Notes: generated from the letters alone by a model not told the origin. Counted from the stretch's first letter, positions 10,602 to 19,746 are shown. The stretch is 64,000 bases of DNA from Neorhizobium huautlense (GCF_002968575.1 NZ_PVBM01000025.1:1-64000); one strand, 5' to 3'. Program-made: numbers and translations.

Positions 10602-11816
10602 GTGAGTCTGAACAACGATCGCAATGGACCGAAGGAGCCGCGGTGGCTGGGGCCAGCCGCGCCGAGGGTGGCTCTGATCCCGCCAATCTCGGCCGCACGT
10701 TGGCTCCTGGTGCTGGTCGCCGCGGCTGGCATCTATTTCTTCCACGGTTTTGTCGTCCCTGTTCTTGCCGCCTTGGTGATTGGTTTCGCAAGCTGGCCCC
10801 TTTACCGCAAGCTTCTCGCCCGCATCGGCGGTAGCACCACGCTTGGTGCCACCCTTGCCATTATCTTCATTCTGACCTTTCTCATCGTTCCGATCGGAAT
10901 CGCCGTCTCCTATACGATCGACGAGGTTCGGCAATGGATCGTCTGGGCTGCCGAGGTCAATCGCTTCGGGGCTCCTCCGCCGGCCTGGATTATCGGTTTG
11001 CCCTGGGCAGGCGAATGGATGGGCGTGCAGTGGGTCCAACATATCGGCTCTCCCGGCGCGATCGGCGAGCTGATCCAGCTCGTCAGCGGCGCCAACATCG
11101 GCAACATCTATCGCGCGGTGGTGGCTGCCGGCGGCGGTGCTTTCCATCTGCTGCTGATGCTGCTTTTCATGCTGATCGCGCTTTTTTTCGTCTATCGCGA
11201 CGGCGCCTCCTTTTCCCAACAGATCGACCTGCTCGGCGAGCGCATCTTCCCGTCGCGCTGGGAGCGTATATCGCGCGTGGTCCCTGCAACCATCAGCTCC
11301 ACGGTCACCGGCCAGACGCTGATCGCAATTGGAGAAGGTATCGTTCTCGGCGTCGCCTATTTTATCGCGGGCGTCCCCTCGCCCGTCACCCTCGGCGTCA
11401 TTACCGGCATCATGGCGCTTATCCCGGGCGGCGCCCCCCTCTCCTTCACCCTCATCTCGTTTTATCTGGTGGCGAATGGTTCCTATGTCGCCGGCGGCAG
11501 TCTTTTCCTGTGGGGAACGGTCGAGCTTTTCATTGTGGACAAGACGTTGCGGCCCCGGCTCGTCGGCGGCCCCATCAAGCTGCCGTTCCTTCCGACCTTC
11601 TTCGGCCTTGTCGGCGGCGTCAGCACCATGGGTTTCCTTGGCCTGTTCATCGGTCCGGTGCTGATGGCGCTGCTGGTCTCCATCTGGCGTGAATGGATCC
11701 GTGAAGCGCGGATGGCCGAAGGGCCGGAATCGGAACCTGTCGATCGCGTTGCCTCCGCGGCAACCGTCGAGGAGTTTCCTCCCGAACTGCCGGTCAGGAA
11801 AGCCTCTTCTCCATGA
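10602..11816 (+). CDS. AI-2E family (PerM-like) transporter
   Basis: An integral membrane protein of the AI-2E/PerM family of about 404 residues. There are paired N-terminal helices (WLLVLVAAAGIYFF and the following VLAALVIGFASWPLYRKL), a soluble middle part, then a cluster of hydrophobic segments with the typical ITGIMALIPGGAPLSF and LVGGPIKLPFLPTFFGLVGGV. Members export small molecules or ions; the substrate here is unknown. The GTG at 10602 is preferred because AGGAAGG lies just upstream; an ATG 27 bases earlier has no such site. Its 3' end overlaps the convergent acetyltransferase gene by 23 bases. Confidence 0.88.
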   Translation: MSLNNDRNGPKEPRWLGPAAPRVALIPPISAARWLLVLVAAAGIYFFHGFVVPVLAALVIGFASWPLYRKLLARIGGSTTLGATLAIIFILTFLIVPIGIAVSYTIDEVRQWIVWAAEVNRFGAPPPAWIIGLPWAGEWMGVQWVQHIGSPGAIGELIQLVSGANIGNIYRAVVAAGGGAFHLLLMLLFMLIALFFVYRDGASFSQQIDLLGERIFPSRWERISRVVPATISSTVTGQTLIAIGEGIVLGVAYFIAGVPSPVTLGVITGIMALIPGGAPLSFTLISFYLVANGSYVAGGSLFLWGTVELFIVDKTLRPRLVGGPIKLPFLPTFFGLVGGVSTMGFLGLFIGPVLMALLVSIWREWIREARMAEGPESEPVDRVASAATVEEFPPELPVRKASSP

Positions 11817-12252
11817 AGATGCTCAAGGGATCGGGCATGTAGTCGCCGAAGGCGTCGATCTCGAGGAAGCCGTAGGCACGATAGAGCCCGATCGCTTCCG
11901 GCTGGTAAATTCCCGTTTCCAGTCGGATGGCCGAGAGGTGGAGCGCTTTGGCCCGTTCGAGGACAATTTCCATCAGCCGGCGCCCCAGCTTCAGGCCGCG
12001 GGCAGCCTCGTCCACGAACATACGTTTTATTTCGGCAGTGCCGTCGCCTGCCTCTACGAGTGCACAACAGCCGACCGCCCTGTCACCGTTGCGCGCCACG
12101 AAGAATGAAACGCCAGGCCCTTCGAGGCTGGAAATGTCCACCATGTGGTTGCTCTCTGCGGGGTAAAGGGAGGCAGCAAAAGCGTCGGAGAGCTCCAGAA
12201 GCCTCAAGACCTCTGCCTGTCGAGGCGGTTCGAGAGCGATTGTGACGGTCAT
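11794..12252 (-). CDS. GNAT family N-acetyltransferase
   Basis: A 152-residue acetyl-CoA-dependent acyltransferase. Motif A is seen in EIKRMFVDEAARGLKLGRRL (acetyl-CoA pyrophosphate loop), followed by the LETGIYQPEAIGLYRAYGF motif B region. The substrate is not predictable. The start at 12252 follows AGGAAC at a normal distance. It converges on the AI-2E transporter with a short 3' overlap, leaving no space for a separate terminator. Confidence 0.85.
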   Translation of the reverse strand: MTVTIALEPPRQAEVLRLLELSDAFAASLYPAESNHMVDISSLEGPGVSFFVARNGDRAVGCCALVEAGDGTAEIKRMFVDEAARGLKLGRRLMEIVLERAKALHLSAIRLETGIYQPEAIGLYRAYGFLEIDAFGDYMPDPLSIFMEKRLS

Positions 12253-12362
12253 TGGCTTTCGTTCCTGCCGGATTCGGTCATCTTGGCAACGCATCTATGA
12301 AGACTGCCTTGGTCGCGTCAAGATTGGTGACTTAGTGACGTTGATCACCACAGGGAAACGAC

Positions 12363-12788
12363 ATGAACGCCGCACTCATCGTTATGACCATCCTCGGCTG
12401 CAACGACGCCGGAACCGACTGCCGTTACGTCGCTACGGTGGAAAACCGCTGGCCGACCATCGAGATGTGCGATGCGGTGTCGGAACAGCAGCTCGCCGGC
12501 TATGCCAACCAGCCCTATCCGATGATTATCGCCGTATGCCAGAAGCCGGAGGCGTCCGAAGTCGCCAATGTTCCTTTGCCGCAGGACAAACCCGCCGTGG
12601 CGACATCCGAGCCGGCGCAACCAACTCCGGAGGTAACGGAGCAGGAAAAGGAGACGCTCGCCGGTCGTGCCATCCAGCGGGTCAGGAACGTCTTGCCGAC
12701 GACCGAAGGCGTGGCGACGCTGATGACAAAGCCGGTGCGGCTGGTCGAAGACGGATATTCCTGGGTTGCGAAGAAATTCCAGCGCTGA
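12363..12788 (+). CDS. conserved hypothetical protein, probably exported
   Basis: A 141-residue protein I do not recognise as a named family. A short hydrophobic N-terminus (MNAALIVMTILGC) could be a weak export signal. It is followed by four Cys (residues 13, 19, 36 and 59, in GCNDAGTDCRY, EMCDAV and AVCQKPE) that could form disulfides outside the cytoplasm. The middle is Pro/Glu-rich and apparently disordered, and the C-terminal 45 residues are basic. AGGGAAACGAC precedes the ATG. Convergent with the DUF2336 gene, with four bases between stops. Confidence 0.7.
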   Translation: MNAALIVMTILGCNDAGTDCRYVATVENRWPTIEMCDAVSEQQLAGYANQPYPMIIAVCQKPEASEVANVPLPQDKPAVATSEPAQPTPEVTEQEKETLAGRAIQRVRNVLPTTEGVATLMTKPVRLVEDGYSWVAKKFQR

Positions 12789-12792
12789 ACCG

Positions 12793-13920
12793 TCAGGCAG
12801 CCAGCGCTACTTCACTTGCATAGGAGCGCGCATTGAGCCGGATCTCGAGGTGATGAAGCTTTTCGATCATGCTCAGAAGCTCGGTGACCGGCGAGATCTG
12901 CATCTCCGCCCGCTGGAACCTCTTCAGCAGTTGAGCGGATATGCTTTCGGCCGCGCCCGTTGCCGCGGCATCGCGCCAGAGAAAGACGGCCTCCACAAAC
13001 ACGACCGCGATATCCCGTTGCAGCCCGCAGGATTCAAAAAGTGCACGGACCGCATGCATCCGCCCGGTCGCGAGGATGGCCCGAACACGCCGGTCGTCCA
13101 GACCGGAAAGGGCTACTATCGCGCCGGCAAAAAAATCCACCTTGCCGCTGCAGAGCGTGTGAATGAGGAATGCAGGCGTCAAACACGCTGCCGCCCGCAA
13201 ATGCTCGACGAGACCGGGAATCTCCAGCACTCCTACAAATCCGGCAATCGTGACTGCCGCCGCCTCTCCCGCTTCCCGCGTGACCTGGCTTATGCGAGCC
13301 GGCGTAAGGACAGCGCGCATCAGGCCTGAATTGGCGAGAGCTGTAGAAATCTGGTTCACCAGCATATGCCGTGCGTCCGCCGGCAGGCCTTCCCGGTCGA
13401 GCAGCAGGTTACGGATCTCGCTGCAATGCCCGAACCGTTCTGCAATACGCCGCAGCGAAATTCGGGTGACCGAGGCGGTTTCGTTCTCGAGCAGGATTGT
13501 CACCTCGTTTTCGGACCCGATTTCGGCAATTGCCGCGGCGGCCCCGCGCGAAAGCGTGCGCCTTGCCGCAATCATTCCTCGGGTCAGGCTGTCGCCTCGC
13601 CCAATGAGATCGACGAGATCGCCTTCGGCGAGCACGGGCGAGCGGGCTATCACCGTGCAGGCGATTTCAGGCTGATCTTCTGCAAGCGAAAGAATGATTG
13701 CCCGGGGTGCCTCGACGGCATCGGCGAGAGCCTCCGCCAGTGCCAGCCGCACCAGCGGTGACGGATCATCGAGAAGATGCGTCAACGCGAACGCTGCGGC
13801 ACGCCGGTGTTCCGGGGTCAGCGCCGAGCGCAGATAAGCCCGGCCAAGAGCGCTGGCCGCCTTCGCCCTGTCTGCCGCCCTTGCCGTTTCCGCCCAACGA
13901 AGAAATGCCTGTACGATCAC
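12793..13920 (-). CDS. DUF2336 (HEAT-like) protein
   Basis: A 375-residue all-helical protein with the features of alphaproteobacterial DUF2336: HEAT-like repeats such as LTHLLDDPSPLVRLALAEALAD and LSLAEDQPEIACTVIARSPVL near the N-terminus, continuing through the first 200 residues. The function is unknown. Members are often linked to cell-cycle or signalling contexts and probably mediate protein contacts. No membrane segment or catalytic motif is visible. The start at 13920 is the only sensible one. Confidence 0.78.
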   Translation of the reverse strand: MIVQAFLRWAETARAADRAKAASALGRAYLRSALTPEHRRAAAFALTHLLDDPSPLVRLALAEALADAVEAPRAIILSLAEDQPEIACTVIARSPVLAEGDLVDLIGRGDSLTRGMIAARRTLSRGAAAAIAEIGSENEVTILLENETASVTRISLRRIAERFGHCSEIRNLLLDREGLPADARHMLVNQISTALANSGLMRAVLTPARISQVTREAGEAAAVTIAGFVGVLEIPGLVEHLRAAACLTPAFLIHTLCSGKVDFFAGAIVALSGLDDRRVRAILATGRMHAVRALFESCGLQRDIAVVFVEAVFLWRDAAATGAAESISAQLLKRFQRAEMQISPVTELLSMIEKLHHLEIRLNARSYASEVALAA

Positions 13921-14017
13921 GCCCAGCCCCGATAACTAATGCCAGAACGCGCGCCTGGCTGGTTGAAAATACGCTACGGGCAAAAAGTTTAAGATTGGTT
14001 CACCATCTTTGTTAACC

Positions 14018-14734
14018 ATGGAAAACCCTTGGAAAATCCGCTCATGGCTCTTGGTTCATCCGTCTGCCGATCCGGCGGAGATACTTGGCAGCGGCGCAGA
14101 CAGGATCGTCGTCGATCTGACTAGGCCTCCTGAGTCGTGGCAGGCTCTGGAAGATCTCCATGGATTTTGGACCCAGGCGCCAACTCCGCTCTGCGTCCTG
14201 CTGCCGCCAATCTCTTCCGGCCGCACTGAGGCCGCCGTCGAACTGGCGGTGCGGACGGAGGTCGATTCGGTGCTTCTCGCCGGTGCACGCAGCGGCGCGG
14301 ACATCCAGCATCTCGACGTACTTCTGCGGGTCGCAGAGGCGAAGGCCGGCCGCTCCGGTTCTGACACCAGCATCGTCGCGCTTGCAGATGCTGCCGGGAT
14401 ACTCGCCGCGAAGAGCTTCCAGCGCTGTAGCAGGCGCGTCAGCGGCCTTGGCTGGCATGTGGAAGGCGTCTCTTCCCCTTCTTCAGACATCGCTTCGCTT
14501 GCCCGCGGCACCATCGGGCTTGCGGCTGCGGCGGCAGGCATCATGGCGGTGGATACCATCTCGGATGAAGCCGATGAAGCTGGTCTAACATCCACGTGCA
14601 TCGCGGCGCGCAATAGCGGTTTTCATGGGAAAATTAGCCGGCTAACATCGGAAATACCGATAATTAATCAGATTTTTTCGGATCAACTGCCTGGCCGGGT
14701 CATTTCGAAGACATCCGACCCGCCGTCTGCGTAG
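14018..14734 (+). CDS. CitE/HpcH-HpaI aldolase-like protein, diverged
   Basis: A 238-residue protein that resembles the CitE-type TIM-barrel lyase fold (citrate lyase beta chain/HpcH-HpaI): an early ADRIVVDL strand, a conserved-looking middle (RTEVDSVLLAGARSGADI) and GTIGLAAAAAGIMAVDTI. The catalytic Arg and Glu/Asp metal ligands of true CitE proteins are not clearly present, so it may lack lyase activity. The ATG at 14018 has no clear ribosome site; a TTG nine bases upstream is an alternative. The 3' end overlaps the convergent flavin reductase by 52 bases, unusually long for convergent genes. Confidence 0.6.
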   Translation: MENPWKIRSWLLVHPSADPAEILGSGADRIVVDLTRPPESWQALEDLHGFWTQAPTPLCVLLPPISSGRTEAAVELAVRTEVDSVLLAGARSGADIQHLDVLLRVAEAKAGRSGSDTSIVALADAAGILAAKSFQRCSRRVSGLGWHVEGVSSPSSDIASLARGTIGLAAAAAGIMAVDTISDEADEAGLTSTCIAARNSGFHGKISRLTSEIPIINQIFSDQLPGRVISKTSDPPSA

Positions 14735-15288
14735 TCCCGATAGCCCATGCGTGCGATCGGCCTTGCCAGACTCATGTCGATCCGACCGTCCCGTACAATA
14801 TCCTCGCTGATATGGATGCCGACCACCTGCCCGAAGACCATGAAGGCTTCGGCACCTTTTCCGTCCAGGCCTTTGGGCTGGATGATCTCCGTCACTCGGC
14901 ACTCCAGCACCGTATAGGCTTCGGCGACATAGGGAGCATCGACCAATTCCGCCATCTTCGGCGTCAGCCCCGCCACTTCAAACTCGCTGATTCCATAAGC
15001 GACAGGTGCCGATGAAGCATTCACGTGCTCGGCAAGATGCCGGCTTGCGAGGCTTGCGGTGAAAACACCCGTCTCTTCGGCGTTCTGCAGGCTGTGCTTG
15101 CGGCCGCTGGAGGAAAACATCACCAATTTCGGGTGGTCGGAAACGATGTTGAAGAAGGAATAGGGCGAGAGGTTCAGAGAGCCGTCCCTGCCCTTCGTGC
15201 CGATCCAGCCAATCGGGCGAGGCGCCACGATTGCCTTGAAAGGATCGTGCTTCAGGCCATGCTGATTGGTATTGGTCGCATAAAACAT
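14683..15288 (-). CDS. flavin reductase family protein
   Basis: A 201-residue FMN-binding split-barrel protein. The family signature PFKAIVAPRPIGWIGTKG is followed by SYSFFN-type residues (LSPYSFFNIVSDHPKLVMF), placing it with NADH:flavin oxidoreductases of the DIM6/NTAB group. Such enzymes supply reduced FMN or act as flavoprotein oxidoreductases. Its ATG overlaps the stop codon of the upstream nitroreductase (TGATG), so the two are translationally coupled. Start at 15288. Confidence 0.87.
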   Translation of the reverse strand: MFYATNTNQHGLKHDPFKAIVAPRPIGWIGTKGRDGSLNLSPYSFFNIVSDHPKLVMFSSSGRKHSLQNAEETGVFTASLASRHLAEHVNASSAPVAYGISEFEVAGLTPKMAELVDAPYVAEAYTVLECRVTEIIQPKGLDGKGAEAFMVFGQVVGIHISEDIVRDGRIDMSLARPIARMGYRDYADGGSDVFEMTRPGS

Positions 15289-15875
15289 CAGGGCTCGCCT
15301 TCGCCTGCATAGGTGACGACTTGCGAAAGTTCCGGCCGCGGACGATCGGGCGTCTGGAAATCGCTGGAGCCGATATGGATGAATCCGGCGACTTTCTCGC
15401 GCGGCTTGATGCCGAGAAGCGCAAGCGCCTCCTCGTCATAGGCAATCCACTCGGTGCGCCAGTTGGCGACGTAGCCATGTGCATTTGCTGCTATCAGCAT
15501 ATTGAGGCACAGGGCTCCGGCAGAAAGCTGCTGTTCCCATTCCGGAATCTTGACATGCGGCGCGGCCGTGCTGACGACGCCGACCACGAGCGGTGCCCGG
15601 CTAAAGCGGGTAAGTTCGGCCTGCTTGGCGGCATCCGTCATGTCGGGCGTATTCTTCAGGGCGATGGCAAGGAAGACCTCTCCGAGCTTCTTGCGCACAT
15701 CTCCGCGGTAAACGACCAGACGCCACGGCGCCAGCTTGCCGTGATCTGGAACGCGCGTGGCAAATGTGAGGATCGCTTCCAGTTCTTCTTGCGATGGGCC
15801 GGGCTCCCTGATCTGGGCCACGGGTGTGGAATGCCTGTCGCGCAGGAAGTCGATGAGCTTTATGTCATTTTGCAT
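15288..15875 (-). CDS. nitroreductase family protein
   Basis: A 195-residue FMN-dependent nitroreductase-like enzyme. It begins MQNDIKLIDFLRDRHST and shows the family motifs RVPDHGKLAPWRLVVYRG (FMN contacts), then QQLSAGALCLNMLIAANAHGY and the GFIHIGS segment near the C-terminus. It resembles the YdjA type. Substrates of this group are quinones, nitroaromatics or unknown metabolites. The start at 15875 matches the family N-terminus. Coupled to the following flavin reductase by a one-base overlap. Confidence 0.9.
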   Translation of the reverse strand: MQNDIKLIDFLRDRHSTPVAQIREPGPSQEELEAILTFATRVPDHGKLAPWRLVVYRGDVRKKLGEVFLAIALKNTPDMTDAAKQAELTRFSRAPLVVGVVSTAAPHVKIPEWEQQLSAGALCLNMLIAANAHGYVANWRTEWIAYDEEALALLGIKPREKVAGFIHIGSSDFQTPDRPRPELSQVVTYAGEGEP

Positions 15876-15984
15876 GGTCAAAACTTTCACTGGGAACGGA
15901 ATGCGGTGGGAAGGTCTTGAAATTGCCTTGGCATTGGTCTTCAAGTGACGTTTCGGAAAAGAAGAGTCAACCGGTACACAACAG

Positions 15985-16968
15985 ATGTCAGGCACTTCCT
16001 TCGCGGCACGCTGGATCCTCGCTGGAAGCATGGCTTTCGGCGTCACCGCCAGTGCGTTCGGCCAGGACGATGCCTTCAGGAATTTCCGCCAGCTCGACAG
16101 CACCGCAAAAATGCCGAAGCTCAATGCTTTTTCGGCGCTGCCCGGCGGAACCGCCGGCATCGCCGCGAAAGATGTGCTTTTCGACGCCAAGCTGACGGCG
16201 GACGGCGACGTCATGCAGGAAGGCCTCGTCTGGCGTGTCTTCAGCCCGATTGCCGGCGAAGACGGCAAGTTGCCGCTCGTGGCAAGCTCGGAGGGCGGCT
16301 CGGCCGCGTTCCAGCTGATGCCGGGCGATTATTTCGTCAACTGCGCCTTCGGTCGCGCCGGCGTCACCAAGAAATTGAACGTGCCCGCCGACGGCGACGT
16401 GTCGAAGCAGACATTGGTCCTTGATGCCGGCGGCTTTGTCCTCAACGCTGTCGCAGGCGCCGACCAGCGCATTCCGCCGAACGAACTCAGCTTCTCGGTC
16501 TATTCGTCGGAGGTTCGGGAAAACGGCGACCGTCCGCTTGTCATGGCGGATGTCAAGCCGAACACTGTCGTGCGGCTGAACGCCGGGACCTATCACATCG
16601 TCTCAGAATACGGTGACGTCAATGCTGTGGTACGGGCTGATATCCAGGTGGAGGCCGGCAAACTTACCCAGGCCGTGCTGCAGCATCGTGCAGCGCAGAT
16701 CACCTTGAAACTTGTATCGCAGCCCGGCGGCGAGGCCATAGCCGACACAGCCTGGTCGGTACTGACGGCTGCCGGCGACGTTGTCAACGAAAGCGTCAGC
16801 GCCTTTTCGACCATGGTACTGGCCGAAGGCGAATATCTCGCCGTCGCTCGCAACAAGAACAAGATCTATCAGCGATCCTTCACCGTCAAGGCAGGCGGCA
16901 ATACCGAGGTCGAAGTACTGATGCGCGATGCAGCGCAAGTCGCCGATACGTCGAACCAGCAGAATTGA
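15985..16968 (+). CDS. secreted protein of unknown function with repeated beta domains
   Basis: A 327-residue protein with a clear signal peptide (SFAARWILAGSMAFGVTASA, cleaved near AFGQ). The mature part has about three repeats of a similar beta-sandwich-like unit, each ending in a phrase such as FQLMPGDYFVNCAFG, VRLNAGTYHIVSEYG or MVLAEGEYLAVARN. Each phrase combines a Gly, an acidic residue and an aromatic, like carboxypeptidase-regulatory or prealbumin-like repeats. No catalytic motif is visible. Probably a periplasmic or surface-associated structural or binding protein. Convergent with thrS across a strong hairpin. Confidence 0.7.
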   Translation: MSGTSFAARWILAGSMAFGVTASAFGQDDAFRNFRQLDSTAKMPKLNAFSALPGGTAGIAAKDVLFDAKLTADGDVMQEGLVWRVFSPIAGEDGKLPLVASSEGGSAAFQLMPGDYFVNCAFGRAGVTKKLNVPADGDVSKQTLVLDAGGFVLNAVAGADQRIPPNELSFSVYSSEVRENGDRPLVMADVKPNTVVRLNAGTYHIVSEYGDVNAVVRADIQVEAGKLTQAVLQHRAAQITLKLVSQPGGEAIADTAWSVLTAAGDVVNESVSAFSTMVLAEGEYLAVARNKNKIYQRSFTVKAGGNTEVEVLMRDAAQVADTSNQQN

Positions 16969-17035
16969 CCTTTGCCGGTTTGCTGAATTTTCACACCGCC
17001 GACAGTCTGGAGCCGCGAATGTGCGGAAAAGGATA

Positions 17036-17070
17036 GCCGACAGCGCCTGCGGATGGCAGGTGCTGTCGGC
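17036..17070. terminator. strong hairpin between convergent genes
   Basis: GCCGACAGCGCCTGC pairs with GCAGGTGCTGTCGGC (one G-T pair) around a 5-base loop. There is no long T-tract, but the position between two convergent stops and the 15-bp stem make a bidirectional terminator likely. Confidence 0.65.
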
Positions 17071-17077
17071 TTGGTGA

Positions 17078-19105
17078 TCAGGCCGCAGCGGCCTTCTTTG
17101 CCTCTATCCGACGCAGCAGATCCGGAGGTGTTGCTTCCTCACCGAGCGAAGCGATGGCCTCTTCGAGCTTCATTGACGTCTGGGCCTGAGATCCGAGACG
17201 GCGGATGTTGACAGAGCGTTCCTCCGCCTCCTTTTTGCCACAGACGATGATGACCGGCACCTTGGTGACCGAATGCTCGCGGATCTTGTAATTGATCTTC
17301 TCGTTGCGGAAATCGGTTTCCACCACCAGCCCGGCATCGCGCAGCGCTTCGGCCACTTCGCGGCCATAGTCGTCCGCGTCCGAGGTAATGGTCGCCACGA
17401 CGACCTGCATCGGCGCGAACCAGAGCGGCATATGCCCGGCGAAGTTCTCGATCAGGATGCCGAGGAACCGTTCCATCGAGCCGCAGATGGCGCGATGGAT
17501 CATCACCGGCTGCCGCTTTTCCGAGTTCTGGTCGATATAGAAGGCGCCGAACCGTTCCGGGAGGTTGAAGTCCACCTGCGTCGTGCCGCACTGCCATTCG
17601 CGGCCGATGGCGTCCTTCAGTGTATATTCGAACTTGGGGCCGTAGAACGCACCTTCGCCCGGCAGGATGCCGGTCTTGATGCGCCCGCCGGACTGCGCCT
17701 CGATCGTCTTCAAGACGTCCGTCATGACGCTCTCTGCGCGGTCCCACAGTTCGTCGGAGCCGACGCGCTTTTCCGGCCGTGTGGAGAGTTTCACCACGAC
17801 TTCCTTGAACCCGAAATCCTCATAGACGGAAAGGATCAGATCATTGATGCGCAGGCACTCGGCGGCCATCTGCTCTTCGGTGCAGAAGACATGCGCATCG
17901 TCTTGGGTGAAGCCGCGAACGCGCATCAATCCGTGAAGCGCGCCGGATGCTTCGTAACGATGGACAAGGCCGAATTCTGCAAGCCGTATAGGCAGTTCGC
18001 GGTAGGACTTGAGACCGTGCTTGAAGATCTGCACGTGGCCCGGGCAGTTCATCGGCTTCAGCGCGAAGACGCGGTTGTCCGCTTCCTTGTCGTCCGGATG
18101 GGTGAAGGCATAGGCCGATTTTACGGCGAACATGTTTTCCTGGTACCAGCCCCAGTGACCCGAGGTTTCCCAAAGCGAGGCATCGAGGACCTGCGGCGCG
18201 TTGACTTCCTCATAGGTGCCGGAAAGCCGGCGGCGCATATAGGCCGTCAGCGTCTGGAACATACGCCAGCCCTTGCCGTGCCAGAAGACGACGCCCGGTC
18301 CCTCTTCCTGAAAATGGTAGAGATCCATTTCCCGGCCGAGCTTGCGGTGGTCGCGCTTTTCCGCTTCGGCCAGCACATGCAGGTATTGATCGAGATCTTC
18401 CTGGCTGGCCCAGGCTGTCCCGTAGATGCGGGTCAGCATCGCGTTGTTGGAATCTCCGCGCCAGTAGGCGCCGGCCACCTTCATGAGCTTGAACGCTGTG
18501 CCGATCTGGCCGGTTGAGGCCATGTGCGGCCCGCGGCAGAGGTCGAACCACTTGCCCTGGCGATAGATCTTGAGGTCCTGATCTTCCGGGATCGCATCGA
18601 CGAGCTCGACCTTGTAGCCCTCGCCCATATCGGCAAAGATATTGCGGGCCTTCTCGCGTGGCCAGACTTCTTTGGTGAAGGCATCGTTGCGCGCGATGAT
18701 CTCCTTCATCTTCGCCTCGATCTTCGGCAGATCATCGGGTGTGAAGGGCCAATCCTCGCGCGTATCCGGGTGAACACGCTTGAAGTCGTAGTAGAATCCG
18801 TTCTCGATCACCGGGCCGATGGTGACCTGCGTTCCCGGCCAGAGTTCCTGCACGGCTTCCGCCATCACGTGCGCCGCATCGTGGCGGATCAGTTCCAGCG
18901 CGCGGGGATCGGTGCGGGTCACGATTTCGATCGCGCCGCCCGTCACCGGATCGGCAAGGTCCTGCAAGGTGCCGTTGATGGCAACCGCGACCGCCTTCTT
19001 GGCGAGGGACTTGGAAATGGATTCCGCAACGTCGCGGCCGGTCGTTCCGGCATCGAAAACGCGGACGGAGCCATCGGGAAATGTAAGGGAAACGGATTGG
19101 GACAT
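17078..19105 (-). CDS. thrS: threonyl-tRNA synthetase
   Basis: Charges tRNA-Thr in the cytosol. The 675-residue product has the N-terminal TGS domain (VSLTFPDGSVRVFDAGTTG), the editing domain with the zinc-binding-type HDAAHVMAEA, the class II catalytic core with KPMNCPGHVQIF (zinc Cys) and VHRYEASGALHGLMRVRGF (motif 2), and a C-terminal anticodon-binding domain. The start at 19105 follows AGGAGAAAGAC; a 15-residue longer frame is not supported. Last gene of a run with the Fe-S scaffold, yidD and DUF1697. No T-box leader is visible. Confidence 0.97.
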   Translation of the reverse strand: MSQSVSLTFPDGSVRVFDAGTTGRDVAESISKSLAKKAVAVAINGTLQDLADPVTGGAIEIVTRTDPRALELIRHDAAHVMAEAVQELWPGTQVTIGPVIENGFYYDFKRVHPDTREDWPFTPDDLPKIEAKMKEIIARNDAFTKEVWPREKARNIFADMGEGYKVELVDAIPEDQDLKIYRQGKWFDLCRGPHMASTGQIGTAFKLMKVAGAYWRGDSNNAMLTRIYGTAWASQEDLDQYLHVLAEAEKRDHRKLGREMDLYHFQEEGPGVVFWHGKGWRMFQTLTAYMRRRLSGTYEEVNAPQVLDASLWETSGHWGWYQENMFAVKSAYAFTHPDDKEADNRVFALKPMNCPGHVQIFKHGLKSYRELPIRLAEFGLVHRYEASGALHGLMRVRGFTQDDAHVFCTEEQMAAECLRINDLILSVYEDFGFKEVVVKLSTRPEKRVGSDELWDRAESVMTDVLKTIEAQSGGRIKTGILPGEGAFYGPKFEYTLKDAIGREWQCGTTQVDFNLPERFGAFYIDQNSEKRQPVMIHRAICGSMERFLGILIENFAGHMPLWFAPMQVVVATITSDADDYGREVAEALRDAGLVVETDFRNEKINYKIREHSVTKVPVIIVCGKKEAEERSVNIRRLGSQAQTSMKLEEAIASLGEEATPPDLLRRIEAKKAAAA

Positions 19106-19224
19106 GTCTTTCTCCTGTCCAGTCCCGCCAACGAATGCGGGTGGTGGCAAATGGCCGGATTGCCCGGCTGCTAACGGGCGCGGTGATAGTGTGTTTCGCC
19201 GATTTAGTAAAGGCGGCCGGCGGG

Positions 19225-19746
19225 TCAGGCGACCATTTCGGCGAGGCGGGCGACGGTGTTGGCATTGCGGCTCGTGCCTATGCCGAGCTTCTTCGTCGTC
19301 ATCGCGGAGAGAAGCCTCGTCTCGCTCGCCTTTCCGCCGAAATCGACCCAGAGATTGCCGTCGATGACCGCTATCTGTTCTCTGTCTCTATGTCGTTCGA
19401 GCAAGTTCTTGATGCTTTCATCGAGCGGGCTGCGCATGATCCGCACTCCGACTTCGGAACCGTCCCTTCCGGGAAACGGATTGGCCGCGGCAAGCCTGAG
19501 CCAGTCTTCCCGCGAGCGCACCAGGATGTCGACATGCTTGCCGAAGCGGTTGGCGAAAGCGGTTTCCAGCACCGCTTCGATATCGGAAACGGACGACTGA
19601 GCCGCTTGAAAAACGAGGTTGCCGGTGGAGACCAGTGTACGGCAATCCGTATACCCGATGTCTCCGGCCATCCTGCGCAGGTCAGCCATGACGACCCGCC
19701 TGCCGGCCCCGAGAACGATGCTGTGAAGCAGGGCGACGTAGATCAT
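19225..19746 (-). CDS. DUF1697 family protein
   Basis: A 173-residue protein with the DUF1697 pattern: YVALLHSIVLGAGRRVVMADLRRM at the start (compare YVALLRGINVGG in most members), GYTDCRTLVSTGNLVFQA, and a C-terminal SAMTTKKLGIGTSRNANTV segment. Its function is unknown. Its ATG lies inside the stop region of yidD (ATGA overlap), indicating translational coupling. The first residues differ from the family's usual RGIN(V)GG, which here reads HSIVLGAG. Confidence 0.85.
   Translation of the reverse strand: MIYVALLHSIVLGAGRRVVMADLRRMAGDIGYTDCRTLVSTGNLVFQAAQSSVSDIEAVLETAFANRFGKHVDILVRSREDWLRLAAANPFPGRDGSEVGVRIMRSPLDESIKNLLERHRDREQIAVIDGNLWVDFGGKASETRLLSAMTTKKLGIGTSRNANTVARLAEMVA

Noticed and set aside
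17273..18517. 414-residue plus-strand frame inside thrS
   Set aside because: Fully antisense to thrS. The product is a low-complexity basic sequence caused by high GC codon bias.
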